Assembly (NCBI GenBank): GCA_002869585.1 | Contig: PKUO01000079.1 | Coordinates: forward strand, 1-34,902 | DNA length: 34,902 bases | Origin: Sedimenticola sp. | GTDB taxonomy: Bacteria > Pseudomonadota > Gammaproteobacteria > Chromatiales > Chromatiaceae | Direction: 5' to 3' | Shown here: piece after piece, positions 16,875 to 25,752 of the stretch | Position numbering within the stretch: the stretch's first letter is position 1 | Layout of the letters: the number at the start of each line of letters is the position of its first letter | Program-made: the position numbers and the translations under genes | The notes under the pieces: model-generated | Seen by the model: only the letters and a program-made list of their open reading frames with translations | Database searches by the model: none | Told to the model about the DNA's origin: nothing

Positions 16875-17231
16875 ATGTTTGGGCTATTCAAATCCAAGTC
16901 GGGTGTTGAGAATAAATCCCTGGACAAGTCTGCCTTGAATGCCCGAATCATCATGGCTATCAAGACGGTCTATGATCCGGAAATCCCTATCGATATCTAT
17001 GATCTTGGACTGATTTACCGGATCGACATCGATGATCAGGGTGATGTCGACATCGATATGACCTTGACTGCGCCTGCCTGCCCAGTGGCCGGCATTCTGC
17101 CAGGGCAGGTACAGTCCGCGGTAAAAGCGGTGGATGGTGTCGAAAATGTCTCGGTGAGTCTGGTGTGGGATCCCCCCTGGGGCCCGGACCGAATGAACGA
17201 TGAAGCCAAGTTGACCCTGGGGATTTTGTAA
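16875..17231 (+). CDS. sufT: SufT-type Fe-S assembly protein (MIP18/DUF59 family)
   Basis: A 118-residue protein with the DUF59 core: ARIIMAIKTVYDPEIPIDIYD, LGLIYRIDID, MTLTAPACPVAG with the conserved cysteine at about 69, and the C-terminal WDPPWGPDRMNDEAKLTLGI. SufT proteins in suf operons help mature Fe-S proteins, probably in cluster transfer or repair. ATG 16875 is chosen because GAAGGA lies about ten bases upstream and the family begins near here. It lies four bases after the sufD stop and is followed within 20 bp by the A-type carrier. Confidence 0.9.
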   Translation: MFGLFKSKSGVENKSLDKSALNARIIMAIKTVYDPEIPIDIYDLGLIYRIDIDDQGDVDIDMTLTAPACPVAGILPGQVQSAVKAVDGVENVSVSLVWDPPWGPDRMNDEAKLTLGIL

Positions 17232-17249
17232 ATGACGGAGGTATGTGAG

Positions 17250-17576
17250 ATGGCCGTTGAGTTAACCCCGAATGCCGCCAGCCATGTGTCGGCAATGCTG
17301 CGCAAGCGCGGGCAAGGAATAGGTCTTCGTCTTGGAACGAAAAAATCCGGTTGTACCGGTTTTGCCTATGTGGTCGATTATGCCGATCAGATTGAGGATG
17401 ATGACATCGTTTTCGAAAGCGAGGGTGTCAATGTCGTGGTGAAGCAGGATGATCTGAACAGGTTGAATGGTCTGCAGGTCGATTTTGTCAAAACCAACAT
17501 TCTCAACCAGGGGTTCGAGTTCCACAACCCGAACGTCAAGGAGATGTGTGGTTGCGGTGAATCATTCAATGTCTAG
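17250..17576 (+). CDS. sufA: A-type Fe-S carrier SufA/IscA
   Basis: A 108-residue HesB/IscA-family protein. The three cluster ligands are present: C35 in KSGCTGFAY, and C100 and C102 in MCGCGESFNV. It receives clusters from the SufBCD scaffold and passes them to target apoproteins. The start is ATG 17250, with ACGGAGGT eight bases upstream; the ATG at 17232 lies before that site and is rejected. It overlaps nothing upstream but is the fifth gene in the suf operon. Confidence 0.95.
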   Translation: MAVELTPNAASHVSAMLRKRGQGIGLRLGTKKSGCTGFAYVVDYADQIEDDDIVFESEGVNVVVKQDDLNRLNGLQVDFVKTNILNQGFEFHNPNVKEMCGCGESFNV

Positions 17577-17592
17577 CGCGAGCGGAAATCAA

Positions 17593-18027
17593 ATGACGCG
17601 TCTTGATGAGATGGTGGAGACCTTTGAACTGCTGGGCGACTGGGACCAGCGCTATCTCTACCTGGTTGAGCTCGGCGAGCATCTGCCGGCTATGCCTGCG
17701 GAGCTGAAAAACGAGGATAACAAGGTCAAGGGCTGCATGAGTCAGGTATGGTTGAGTGCCTACAGGGATCCCACGGCATCTGATCGGGTGCAGTTTCAGG
17801 GAGACTGCGACACCAGTGTGATCAAGGGTGTTCTTGCCTTGCTGATCCAGCTGGTTTCAGGGAAGACCGCGAAAGCAGTTGAATCATTGGATGTGGACGA
17901 GTTTTTTTCACGCCTGGAGCTGGATGAGCACCTCTCCCCCAATCGGCACGTAGGCGTCTATGCCATCGTGGAACTGATGAAACAGCAGGTCGAACGCCTG
18001 TATTCGAAAAACAGGGATGTGGCGTGA
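17593..18027 (+). CDS. sufE: Sulfur-transfer protein SufE
   Basis: A 144-residue SufE. The N-terminal VETFELLGDWDQRYLYLVELG and the loop KVKGCMSQVWLSA, with the persulfide-accepting cysteine at about 48, are diagnostic. SufE takes persulfide sulfur from the desulfurase SufS and delivers it to SufB. ATG 17593 gives the family's usual start; an upstream in-frame ATG at 17569 overlaps the sufA stop and would add eight residues, which would couple translation. No sufS lies in this operon, so the sulfur donor must be encoded elsewhere. Last gene of the operon. Confidence 0.95.
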   Translation: MTRLDEMVETFELLGDWDQRYLYLVELGEHLPAMPAELKNEDNKVKGCMSQVWLSAYRDPTASDRVQFQGDCDTSVIKGVLALLIQLVSGKTAKAVESLDVDEFFSRLELDEHLSPNRHVGVYAIVELMKQQVERLYSKNRDVA

Positions 18028-18051
18028 CAATCCGGGCGGTTTTGCCCAGTC

Positions 18052-18672
18052 CTAGACAAAAAGCGAATCCATAAACAGATCCAGTAACGCATCGCCGTTT
18101 TTCCGCAGATCCAGCACGGCCTTTCCGGGTTCCAGGTGATTGTGGATCAGACCATACAGGTAACAGATCATGCCTTGGGCGAGCAGTGCCGGACTGAGCG
18201 ATGTATGCAGGGCCTTGCGTTTTTGCAGGACGGTTAACGCCTTTTCCAGCGCGTTGTGCAGCTCGGATCGCTTGTCACGCAGATAGCGCTGCAGTTCGGT
18301 CTGCTCATCGGTGAACTCTACACAGTGCATGACGATATGAATCGCCTCGCCCAGTTCTGGCTCGCTGACGATGTTCTGCACAATGGACTTGATCGCCTGG
18401 CGAAAGTGCTGCTCAGGGTTTTCGGGGTCCAGATTCAGCAACTCCTGGTTGAATCTGGCATGCAGGGTGCCTGCGTTTCTGTCCCAGAGGGCCCGGATTA
18501 CTGCATCCTTGTTGTCAAAATGCCAGTAGACGGCCCCGCGCGTCATGCCCGCGGCCGTGGCTATGTCATTCAGCGTGGTCTTGGCTATGCCCTGTTTGAT
18601 AAACAGCGCTGTCGCGGCGTTCAGTAGCGCATGATAGGTGCGTTCCGCCTCATCTTTGGTTTTTCTCGCCAT
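18052..18672 (-). CDS. TetR/AcrR-family repressor
   Basis: A 206-residue regulator. The N-terminal domain contains the typical start MARKTKDEAERTYHALLNAA and a TetR helix-turn-helix at about residues 30-55 (TTLNDIATAAGMTRGAVYWHFDNKDAV). The C-terminal helical domain (about 80-200) is of the AcrR/TtgR type that binds hydrophobic drugs. It is divergent from an RND adaptor-pump pair, with an AcrR-like palindrome in between, so it very probably represses both itself and the pump. Confidence 0.92.
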   Translation of the reverse strand: MARKTKDEAERTYHALLNAATALFIKQGIAKTTLNDIATAAGMTRGAVYWHFDNKDAVIRALWDRNAGTLHARFNQELLNLDPENPEQHFRQAIKSIVQNIVSEPELGEAIHIVMHCVEFTDEQTELQRYLRDKRSELHNALEKALTVLQKRKALHTSLSPALLAQGMICYLYGLIHNHLEPGKAVLDLRKNGDALLDLFMDSLFV

Positions 18673-18696
18673 TCTTCCTCGATCTGTACTGGCAAA

Positions 18697-18726
18697 ATAG
18701 TATGCCTTGAATTATTATACATTCAA
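18697..18726 (-). promoter_or_regulatory. Candidate sigma-70 promoter of the tetR-type gene
   Basis: On the minus strand TTGAAT (18726-18721) and TACTAT (18702-18697) are separated by 18 bp. The -35 element lies inside the AcrR-like palindrome, so bound repressor would block it. The leader to ATG 18672 would be short. Prediction by eye only. Confidence 0.45.
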
Positions 18727-18737
18727 CAATGTATGTA
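18714..18737. promoter_or_regulatory. AcrR-like operator
   Basis: A perfect 7-bp inverted repeat, ATACATT-CAAC-AATGTAT (18717-18734), with flanking bases extending the likeness to the E. coli AcrR operator type (CATACATT-N4-AATGTATG). It lies 42 bp upstream of the repressor start and 99 bp before the adaptor start. Confidence 0.75.
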
Positions 18738-18836
18738 AATGGGTTTTGGATATCTCTACTCACAACAAGGCCGTTCTGGTCGTCTGTTCTGCGCACACTT
18801 TGAACCTGCCCTAAGCGCAGGTATAACTGGATTGGA

Positions 18837-19943
18837 ATGATGAAAACTTCTCAAACTATTGTGATGGTCCTGGCGCTCGCTACCGGGCTTCTGCTTGGTG
18901 GCTGTGGCAATCAGGATGTTGAATCCGCCACCGTCGATCAGGAGATGGTGCGGCCGGCAAAAATAGTGCCTGTTATATCCGCCATGGTCAGCGCCAGGCG
19001 CCAATACCCTGGTACGCTGGAAGCGTCGCAACAGGCTGAGTTGGCCTTCCGGGTCGAAGGACAGTTGATTGAGTTGCCGGCGCAACCCGGCGTGGCCGTA
19101 AAAAAGGGTGATCTGCTGGCGAGGCTGGACGACGCTGTCTATCGCAACACCTTTCAGGATCGGCAGGCCAGACATGAACTGGCGGAGATCCAGAATGATC
19201 AGGCGGGCAAGCTGGTTGAAAAGCAACTTGCCAGCCAACTCCAGTACGACCAGGCCCAGGCTGAACTGAAATCGGCCAAGGCCGCGCTTGATCAGGCCTC
19301 AGATAACCTGCAATACACGCGTCTGCTGGCCCCTTTTGACGGGATTGTTGCACGGGTGATGATCGATAATTATCAAACCGTACAGGCCAAAACACCAGTC
19401 GTCTTTCTGCAGGATGATGTCAGCCTGGATATTCATTTCAGTGTGCCGGAAAGTCTGATCACCCAGTTGAAAAGGATTGATAATCCGGCTGTATTGGAGA
19501 CCTTTTGTGGTCAGGTACGCTTCGCCACGCTGCCCGCCAAGACATTCAGTGCCTGCCATAAAGAGCATGAATCCACGCCCGACCCTTTGACGCGCAACTA
19601 CTCGGTGGTATTTACCCTGGAGCAGGTCAGAGACTATGCGCTGCTCCCTGGCATGACTGCAAATATCCAGCTGGATTTTTCAGATTTTATGTCGCCGGGG
19701 CATGTCAGCGGGATATTATTGCCGCTGGAGGCGGTATTTGAAAAGGATGATACGAAATGGGTATGGCTGGTCGATGAACAGCTGCGCACCCATCAGGCTC
19801 AGGTCGAAACCGGTCGCTTTGAAGGGGATATGCTGGAGATAACCCAGGGTGTGTCGGTGGGCGATCGGGTAATCGCTGCGGGTGTGGATTATATCCGCGA
19901 GGGCATGCGGGTAAAGCCCTTGGTCAAGGAAAGGGGGCTGTAG
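18837..19943 (+). CDS. RND efflux periplasmic adaptor (membrane fusion lipoprotein)
   Basis: A 368-residue HlyD/AcrA-type adaptor. The signal peptide ends in a lipobox LLGGC (lipidated Cys at about 23). It is followed by a first half-barrel strand (YPGTLEASQQAELAFRVEG), the biotinyl-lipoyl-like domain (GVAVKKGDLLARLDD), a coiled-coil hairpin (about 105-160: DRQARHELAEIQNDQAG), the second lipoyl half (TRLLAPFDGIVARV) and a beta-barrel/membrane-proximal region. It links the inner-membrane pump to an outer-membrane channel. The pump gene starts 9 bp downstream. No outer-membrane factor gene follows, so a TolC-like partner must be shared. Confidence 0.93.
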   Translation: MMKTSQTIVMVLALATGLLLGGCGNQDVESATVDQEMVRPAKIVPVISAMVSARRQYPGTLEASQQAELAFRVEGQLIELPAQPGVAVKKGDLLARLDDAVYRNTFQDRQARHELAEIQNDQAGKLVEKQLASQLQYDQAQAELKSAKAALDQASDNLQYTRLLAPFDGIVARVMIDNYQTVQAKTPVVFLQDDVSLDIHFSVPESLITQLKRIDNPAVLETFCGQVRFATLPAKTFSACHKEHESTPDPLTRNYSVVFTLEQVRDYALLPGMTANIQLDFSDFMSPGHVSGILLPLEAVFEKDDTKWVWLVDEQLRTHQAQVETGRFEGDMLEITQGVSVGDRVIAAGVDYIREGMRVKPLVKERGL

Positions 19944-19952
19944 GCCACTGCC

Positions 19953-22900
19953 ATGAAGATGACCGAATACACAATCCGCAACAAGACGATCACCTGGATG
20001 GTGGTGCTGCTACTAATTGGCGGCGGCGTTCTCTCCTTCGGCAAGCTCGGGCGTCTCGAAGATCCCGCCTTTACCATCAAGCAGGCGATGATCCTCGTGG
20101 GCTATCCCGGTGCATCCGCACTTGAAGTGGAGGAGGAGGTGACACTGCCGCTGGAAGAGGCATTGCAGCAGCTGCCCTATCTGGACAATGTCGTCTCCAC
20201 CTCGAGCGACGGCACATCGCAGGTGATGGTGGAGATGAAGAGCATTTACCGCAAGGACGATCTCGCGCAGATCTGGGATGAGATGCGGCGCAAGATCAAC
20301 GATATGCAGGTGAGCTTGCCACCGGGCGTTCAGACCCCTCAGATCATCGATGATTTCGGCGATGTGTTCGGAATGTTTTTCGCTATCACCGGGGATGGTT
20401 ATAGATACGAAGAGTTGGCGGACTACGCCGATTACCTGAAACGTGAACTGATACTGGTCGAGGGCGTGGGCAAGGTCAATGTCGGCGGAGAGCGTACCGA
20501 GCAGATTTTTATCGAGGTGGATCGCTCCAAGCTGGCGGCAACCGGCTACTCGATGACAGACATTCAGAATCTGTTCAGCACGCAGAATCTGGTCAGTGAC
20601 GCAGGTCATGTTCAGGTGGGCAGTGAGTATATCCGTATCAGCACCACGCGTGAGGAAGGCAGTGGGCTGGCCAGTCTCAGCAGTATGCTGATCGGCAATG
20701 TCGGCGGTCAGCTGGTTTATCTGCAGGATGTGGCGACTATCAGTAAAGGATATGCGGATCCTCCCCGGCACATCTATCGATACAATGGTGAAACGGCATT
20801 GACCCTGGGTGTCTCATTTTCGCCTGGTGTGAATGTCGTGGAGGTTGGCCAGGCCATAGAGGTGCGCCTGGCTGCGCTGGAAGAGATTCGTCCGCTAGGT
20901 ATGCAGATCGGCACAATCTATAATCAGCCCGCCCAGGTAGCGGATTCGGTGGATGATTTTCTGGTCAGCCTGGGTCAGGCAGTGGTGATTGTGGTGCTGG
21001 TGCTGCTGTTCACCATGGGGCTGCGACCCGGAATTATCATGAGCGCAGTGCTGCTACTGACCATCCTCGGAACCTTTATTCTGATGTCGGTCAACGGTAT
21101 CGAATTGCACCGTATTTCACTGGGTGCGCTGATTATCGCTCTAGGGATGCTGGTTGATAATGCAATTGTGGTCACCGAAGGGATCATGATAAATCTCAAG
21201 CGCGGTCATGGCCGCCTGGAGTCTGCGCTCTTTACCGTGGGCCACACCCAGTGGCCGCTGCTCGGTGCGACCATCATCGCTATCACCGCCTTTGCCCCGA
21301 TTGGACTGTCACCTGACGCCAGTGGTGAATTTACCGGGAGCCTGTTCTGGGTATTGTTTATCTCGCTGTTTCTGAGCTGGGTGTTCGCGGTCACCCTGAC
21401 GCCCTTCTTCTGTTACCTGATGTTCAAGGAGCCAACCGAGCCTGGCGTCGAGACAACTGATCCCTATCGCGGCATTGCCTACCAGTTGTATCGCTCGCTT
21501 CTGCACCTGTGCCTGCATTATCGCTGGCTGACCATTGCGCTGATGGCCATCGCCTTGGTTGTCTCTATCGCAGGTTTCGGAAAGGTCAAACAGGCCTTCT
21601 TTCCCGCCAGTTCCCTGCCGATGTTTATGGTTGAATACTGGTTGCACCAGGGGAGCGATATCCGGGCGGTAAACCGGGATGTCCAGTCGCTGGAGAAGCA
21701 GGTACTTCAGATCCCCGGGATCGAGCAGGTTACAGCAACGATCGGCCGAGGTGCTGAGCGCTTCATGCTGACCTATGCCCCTGAGCTTTCATATCCCAGC
21801 TATGCACAACTGATCGTGCAAACCTCGAGCTTTGAAAATGTCCAGCCTGCTGCTGATGCGGTCAAGCACCTTCTGCGTGAGCAATATCCTCAGGCGTTCA
21901 GCAAGATTCAGCGTTTCGAGCTTGGTCCCGGTGCAAAGGCGAAGATCGAGGCGCGCCTTATCGGCTTTGATCCGTCGGTACTGAGGGCCTTGAGTGAGCA
22001 GGTAATCGCCATTTTCGAAAGTGAAGCAGACGCAATCAATGTCAGGCAGGATTGGCGCGAGCGCACCAAGGTGCTGCAGCCCGTGTATGACGAGGCAGAA
22101 GGCAGGCGTCAGGGTATCAGCAAGAGCGATCTGGACCGCGCGTTGCTGATGAATGTCAATGGCCAGTCGGTGGGTCTCTACCGCCAGGGCAGCAAGCTGT
22201 TGCCGATAGTGGTACGTCCGCCGGAAGCCGAACGTAGTTCAGTGACCCAGCTGGAAGATATCCAGGTGTTCAGTCCGATCAAGCAGACCTATGCTAATTT
22301 GGGCCAGGTTGTTAAACAGGTTGATCTGGTCTGGACCGATCCGCTGATAAAACGGCGCGATCGTAAACGTACGCTCTCTGTGCAGGCAGATCCGGTGCCG
22401 GGCATAACGCCGGCAACCCTGCATGCCAAGATCCGGAACCAGGTCGAGGCCATTCCTCTACCCGCAGGTTACAGTCTGCAGTGGGGTGGGGAGTATGAGG
22501 CGCAGCAGAAGGCCAACAAGGCGGTGTTTGCCTTTGTTCCCCTGGGTATAGTGATCATGGTAGTGATGACTGTGCTGCTGTTCAAATCGGCCAAGCAGAC
22601 ACTGGTAGTCTGGATTACCGTGCCGTTGTCGGTGATCGGTGTCACCATTGGTTTGTTGAGTACCCAGTCACCCTTCAGCTTCATGGCGCTGCTTGCCCTG
22701 CTCAGCTTGATTGGCATGCAGTTGAAGAATGGTATTGTGCTGGTTGAGGAGATCAAGCGCCTGCAGGAGGAACTCGGTCAGGCGTGGATGCAGTCCATTA
22801 CCGATGCGGCCATCAGCCGTCTGCGTCCGGTCACCATGGCGGCGCTTACCACTATTCTGGGTATGCTGCCGTTGCTCGGAGACGTGTTTTTCCAGCCGAT

Positions 22901-22997
22901 GGCTGTGACCATTATGTTTGGTCTGGGGTTTGCGACCCTGTTGACGCTGATCGTGGTTCCGGTGCTGTTCGCGCTGTTTTATCGGGTAAAAACCTAG
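19953..22997 (+). CDS. RND efflux pump permease (AcrB/HAE1-like)
   Basis: A 1014-residue inner-membrane pump of normal family length. The first helix lies in YTIRNKTITWMVVLLLIGG, followed by the porter segment LGRLEDPAFTIKQAMI and VGYPGASALEVEEEVTLPLEEAL. A helix block with the proton-relay segment LIIALGMLVDNAIVVTEGI follows near 390-410. After a second periplasmic domain, a C-terminal block contains ALLALLSLIGMQLKNGIVLVEEI and SRLRPVTMAALTTILGMLPLL. In place of the longer AcrB-type NAIL motif the second block has KNGIVLVEE. Substrate is unpredictable; the AcrR-like control suggests organic drugs or solvents. It forms an operon with the adaptor. Confidence 0.95.
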   Translation: MKMTEYTIRNKTITWMVVLLLIGGGVLSFGKLGRLEDPAFTIKQAMILVGYPGASALEVEEEVTLPLEEALQQLPYLDNVVSTSSDGTSQVMVEMKSIYRKDDLAQIWDEMRRKINDMQVSLPPGVQTPQIIDDFGDVFGMFFAITGDGYRYEELADYADYLKRELILVEGVGKVNVGGERTEQIFIEVDRSKLAATGYSMTDIQNLFSTQNLVSDAGHVQVGSEYIRISTTREEGSGLASLSSMLIGNVGGQLVYLQDVATISKGYADPPRHIYRYNGETALTLGVSFSPGVNVVEVGQAIEVRLAALEEIRPLGMQIGTIYNQPAQVADSVDDFLVSLGQAVVIVVLVLLFTMGLRPGIIMSAVLLLTILGTFILMSVNGIELHRISLGALIIALGMLVDNAIVVTEGIMINLKRGHGRLESALFTVGHTQWPLLGATIIAITAFAPIGLSPDASGEFTGSLFWVLFISLFLSWVFAVTLTPFFCYLMFKEPTEPGVETTDPYRGIAYQLYRSLLHLCLHYRWLTIALMAIALVVSIAGFGKVKQAFFPASSLPMFMVEYWLHQGSDIRAVNRDVQSLEKQVLQIPGIEQVTATIGRGAERFMLTYAPELSYPSYAQLIVQTSSFENVQPAADAVKHLLREQYPQAFSKIQRFELGPGAKAKIEARLIGFDPSVLRALSEQVIAIFESEADAINVRQDWRERTKVLQPVYDEAEGRRQGISKSDLDRALLMNVNGQSVGLYRQGSKLLPIVVRPPEAERSSVTQLEDIQVFSPIKQTYANLGQVVKQVDLVWTDPLIKRRDRKRTLSVQADPVPGITPATLHAKIRNQVEAIPLPAGYSLQWGGEYEAQQKANKAVFAFVPLGIVIMVVMTVLLFKSAKQTLVVWITVPLSVIGVTIGLLSTQSPFSFMALLALLSLIGMQLKNGIVLVEEIKRLQEELGQAWMQSITDAAISRLRPVTMAALTTILGMLPLLGDVFFQPMAVTIMFGLGFATLLTLIVVPVLFALFYRVKT

Positions 22998-23033
22998 CCT
23001 TAGTGGCTGGTTCCTGAACGCTCCTGCTGGTTA

Positions 23034-24632
23034 TCAGTCTGGACCGTGCACTATATCCATGTCGTTGTTGTAGACTTCGCTCTGGACTTCCATCAGGCCA
23101 AGGATGGTGTGGAACAGGTTGTCGTGTGAGTAGCTATTGTTGCGTTTCAGCCGAAGGCTTTCGTTGTCTATTTCGTCGTAGTTCTCGCCGAACCACATGA
23201 TGACGGGTATCTGTGTTTGCGTGTCTGGCGCCAAAAAGTAGGGTAGCCCGTGCAAGTAAAGACCATTTTCACCGAGTGACTCTCCGTGGTCGCTGACATA
23301 GAGCATGCCGGTTTCAAAAGCCGCCGAGTTATTTTTCAGCAAGGCAATTACCCGGGATAAAAAATAGTCGGTGTAGAGAATGGCGTTGTCGTAAGCATTG
23401 TCAATCTCCTCTTTACTGCACTCCTCCAGCTGGCTGGTCTCGCAGGCCGGCGTGAATTTTTCAAAAGACTTGGGGTAACGCTTGTAGTAAGCCGGACCGT
23501 GATTGCCCATCTGGTGCAAGACGATGAACATATCCTCACCGGCATGACTATCGATGTACTCCTGCAAGCCATCCAGCATCCCCTCGTCACGGCACTCGTC
23601 ATCGCAAACCGGGTTCTTGTCTGGCGATTTATAACTTTCATAGGGAACCCGCAAGGCGACACCCTTGGAGGATGAGTTGTTGTCCCGCCAGAGAACATTG
23701 ACGCCAGAACGGTTCAAGATGTCCAGTACGTTTTCGGTGGACTGGGCCTTGGCGTCGGAGTGCTTCGAGCGGTCGTAGATGGAAAAGATGCAGGGCACGG
23801 ATACAGCGGTGGAGGTGCCGCAGGCTGAGACATTACTGAAGGATATGACATTGTCGTTTTTCAGCAGCGGGTTGGTCTCCCTGGGGTAGCCGTTGAGGGA
23901 GAACCGGTCGGCGCGCGCCGTCTCCCCCAGCACAAAGACGATCAACTCTCTGTGAGGGTTTCTGGCAGGGATATGCGCATCCTCGCCGATAGGCTGGATC
24001 ACAGCCTTTTCCGTCTCAATAACCTGGGTGGCATATTTTATCGTCGAATAGATATAAAAGGTCGGGTTGGTATAGAACCTGAGTGTCTTGTGCTCACGGA
24101 AAAAGGTCGCGTAGTGACTACTGAAGGCCAGGATTAATATGGCTGCGAGGATGAGTGAGCCGAGGAGCAGTTGCAGACGGCCATACAGGGCGCTTTTCAG
24201 CGGCAAGGCTCTGATCGGGATGTGATAGACGATTATCGCCGGAACTATGCCCAGAAACAGAAAATAGAGGAGCATCTTCAGGCTGATCAGGTCCAGGATC
24301 TCGGCTGTATCGGTCAGGAGTGCATTCTGCAGCATCTGATCATCGATGATGATGTTGTAACTGTCCATGAAATAGGCAGTTATGGAGGAGATGAGCAGAA
24401 AAACGATAGCGATGGGCTTGATGGTTTTCCGGTGTGAAATAAGCGAAAACAGAAATACAAAGGCAGCAACCAAAACCACCGCGACTGAAGCAAGAAAGCC
24501 AACATTGTTCCAGATGATGGGATAGGTTGTTGTCAGGTTGCTGAAGAATGTCTGATTATAGAATAGCGCCAAAACAACGGCGAGAACGACAATCAGAGTA
24601 TTAGTGGATATTCCACTACCGCGCTTGTACAA
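23034..24632 (-). CDS. eptA: Lipid A phosphoethanolamine transferase (EptA type)
   Basis: A 532-residue inner-membrane enzyme. About five N-terminal helices (to about 190) are followed by a periplasmic sulfatase-fold domain. Metal and catalytic positions are visible: LGETARADRFSLNGYPRETNP, the nucleophilic threonine region SACGTSTAVSVPCIFS, HQMGNHGPAY and the YVSDHGESLGENGLYLHG motif. Cysteines at CGTST...VPC, VCDDEC and ACETSQLEEC fit the disulfides of this family. It transfers phosphoethanolamine from phosphatidylethanolamine to lipid A, reducing negative charge and polymyxin binding. It starts with TTG 24632, nine bases after GAGGA; there is no ATG before the third helix. No pmrAB-like regulators are adjacent. 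Confidence 0.93.
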   Translation of the reverse strand: MYKRGSGISTNTLIVVLAVVLALFYNQTFFSNLTTTYPIIWNNVGFLASVAVVLVAAFVFLFSLISHRKTIKPIAIVFLLISSITAYFMDSYNIIIDDQMLQNALLTDTAEILDLISLKMLLYFLFLGIVPAIIVYHIPIRALPLKSALYGRLQLLLGSLILAAILILAFSSHYATFFREHKTLRFYTNPTFYIYSTIKYATQVIETEKAVIQPIGEDAHIPARNPHRELIVFVLGETARADRFSLNGYPRETNPLLKNDNVISFSNVSACGTSTAVSVPCIFSIYDRSKHSDAKAQSTENVLDILNRSGVNVLWRDNNSSSKGVALRVPYESYKSPDKNPVCDDECRDEGMLDGLQEYIDSHAGEDMFIVLHQMGNHGPAYYKRYPKSFEKFTPACETSQLEECSKEEIDNAYDNAILYTDYFLSRVIALLKNNSAAFETGMLYVSDHGESLGENGLYLHGLPYFLAPDTQTQIPVIMWFGENYDEIDNESLRLKRNNSYSHDNLFHTILGLMEVQSEVYNNDMDIVHGPD

Positions 24633-24842
24633 CGATCTTTCCTCTTGGAACAGGTGTCTGATCTTCAGCTATGGGTTGGTTTGGTGAGACCCTATTTTAC
24701 TGCAATCAGTTCAATTCGCTACTCCGACCGCCAATTGCGGCCGGTGCTGGCCAACTTTGGTCCGGATACTTGTAGTGAGGGCCATTCAGTCATAGAGTGG
24801 CCGGCGGTTATATCAATTCGCGGGATTCCGGCGGGCGAACAA

Positions 24843-25730
24843 ATGAAGGCAGTTACCTGGCGTGCAGACGCTCTTTTACTGATCACAGCGATAATCTGGG
24901 GATTTGCCTTTGTTGCCCAGCGGGTTGGAATGGATCATATCGGTCCATTTACCTTCAATGCAGCACGTTTTGTTCTCGGTAGCCTGTCACTGGCGCCGCT
25001 GATCTGGATCTTCCCTGATCGCCAGTCGCAGGGCTGGAGGCAACTGCTGCTGGGCAGCCTTGCGGCGGGCTGCATGTTGTATGCCGGGTCTTCCATGCAG
25101 CAGATCGGACTGGTGTACACAACCGCAGGCAATGCCGGATTTATCACCGGTTTGTACATTGTCCTGGTCCCTTTCTTTGCCCTGTTTTGGGGGCAATCCA
25201 CCCAGGGCAGCACCTGGCTCGGGGCCTGTCTGGCGTTGATTGGGCTGTTCCTGCTGAGCGTGACCGACGACTTGACCCTGGCCTATGGTGATCTGCTGGA
25301 GTTGATTGGCGCCTTTTTCTGGGCGGGACATGTCTTGCTGATTGGCTGGTTTTGCCGGCGGGTCGATCCTCTGCGTCTGGCCCTGGGGCAATTTCTCGTA
25401 TGTGCGGTTCTAAGCATTATCTCCATGATTATATGGGAGAATCTGGATGTTGACGGGATCCGGGCAGCATGGTTACCTATCACTTATGCGGGATTGTTGT
25501 CGGTCGGCGTAGCCTATACCCTGCAGGTCGTAGCCCAAAAGGATGCACCGGCCGCCCATGCAGCGATCATTCTCAGTCTGGAGGCGGTGTTTGCCGCGAT
25601 CGGCGGCTGGCTGGTGCTGAGCGAGACGTTGGGCTGGCGCGGCCTGCTGGGTTGCGCCCTGATGCTGTGCGGTATGCTGGTTTCACAGTGGTCCGCGCTC
25701 AAAAAGTTTCGACGCAAAGCGGTGACATGA
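24843..25730 (+). CDS. EamA/DMT-family transporter
   Basis: A 295-residue protein with ten predicted membrane helices in two EamA repeats. The first starts ADALLLITAIIWGFAFVAQRVG and includes AARFVLGSLSLAPL; the second starts GDLLELIGAFFWAGHVLLIGW and ends in AAIGGWLVLSETLGWRGLLGCALMLCGMLVSQW. Such proteins export amino acids or other metabolites from the cytoplasm. The ATG at 24843 is chosen because it places the first helix just after the start; the open frame reaches further upstream but without hydrophobic or family-like sequence. The next gene starts 22 bp downstream on the same strand. Confidence 0.9.
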   Translation: MKAVTWRADALLLITAIIWGFAFVAQRVGMDHIGPFTFNAARFVLGSLSLAPLIWIFPDRQSQGWRQLLLGSLAAGCMLYAGSSMQQIGLVYTTAGNAGFITGLYIVLVPFFALFWGQSTQGSTWLGACLALIGLFLLSVTDDLTLAYGDLLELIGAFFWAGHVLLIGWFCRRVDPLRLALGQFLVCAVLSIISMIIWENLDVDGIRAAWLPITYAGLLSVGVAYTLQVVAQKDAPAAHAAIILSLEAVFAAIGGWLVLSETLGWRGLLGCALMLCGMLVSQWSALKKFRRKAVT

Positions 25731-25752
25731 AGTGATTGATCAAGGAGGTTTT

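Noticed and set aside
15935-16963. Antisense open frame of 342 codons across sufD
   Set aside because: Entirely explained by sufD coding on the plus strand.
18034-18047. GGGC...GCCC repeat after sufE as a possible terminator
   Set aside because: Only four base pairs and no T-run after it; it lies in a 24-bp convergent gap.
24645-24842. N-terminal extension of the EamA transporter frame
   Set aside because: The extra 66 residues are not hydrophobic or family-like; the first helix begins just after ATG 24843.
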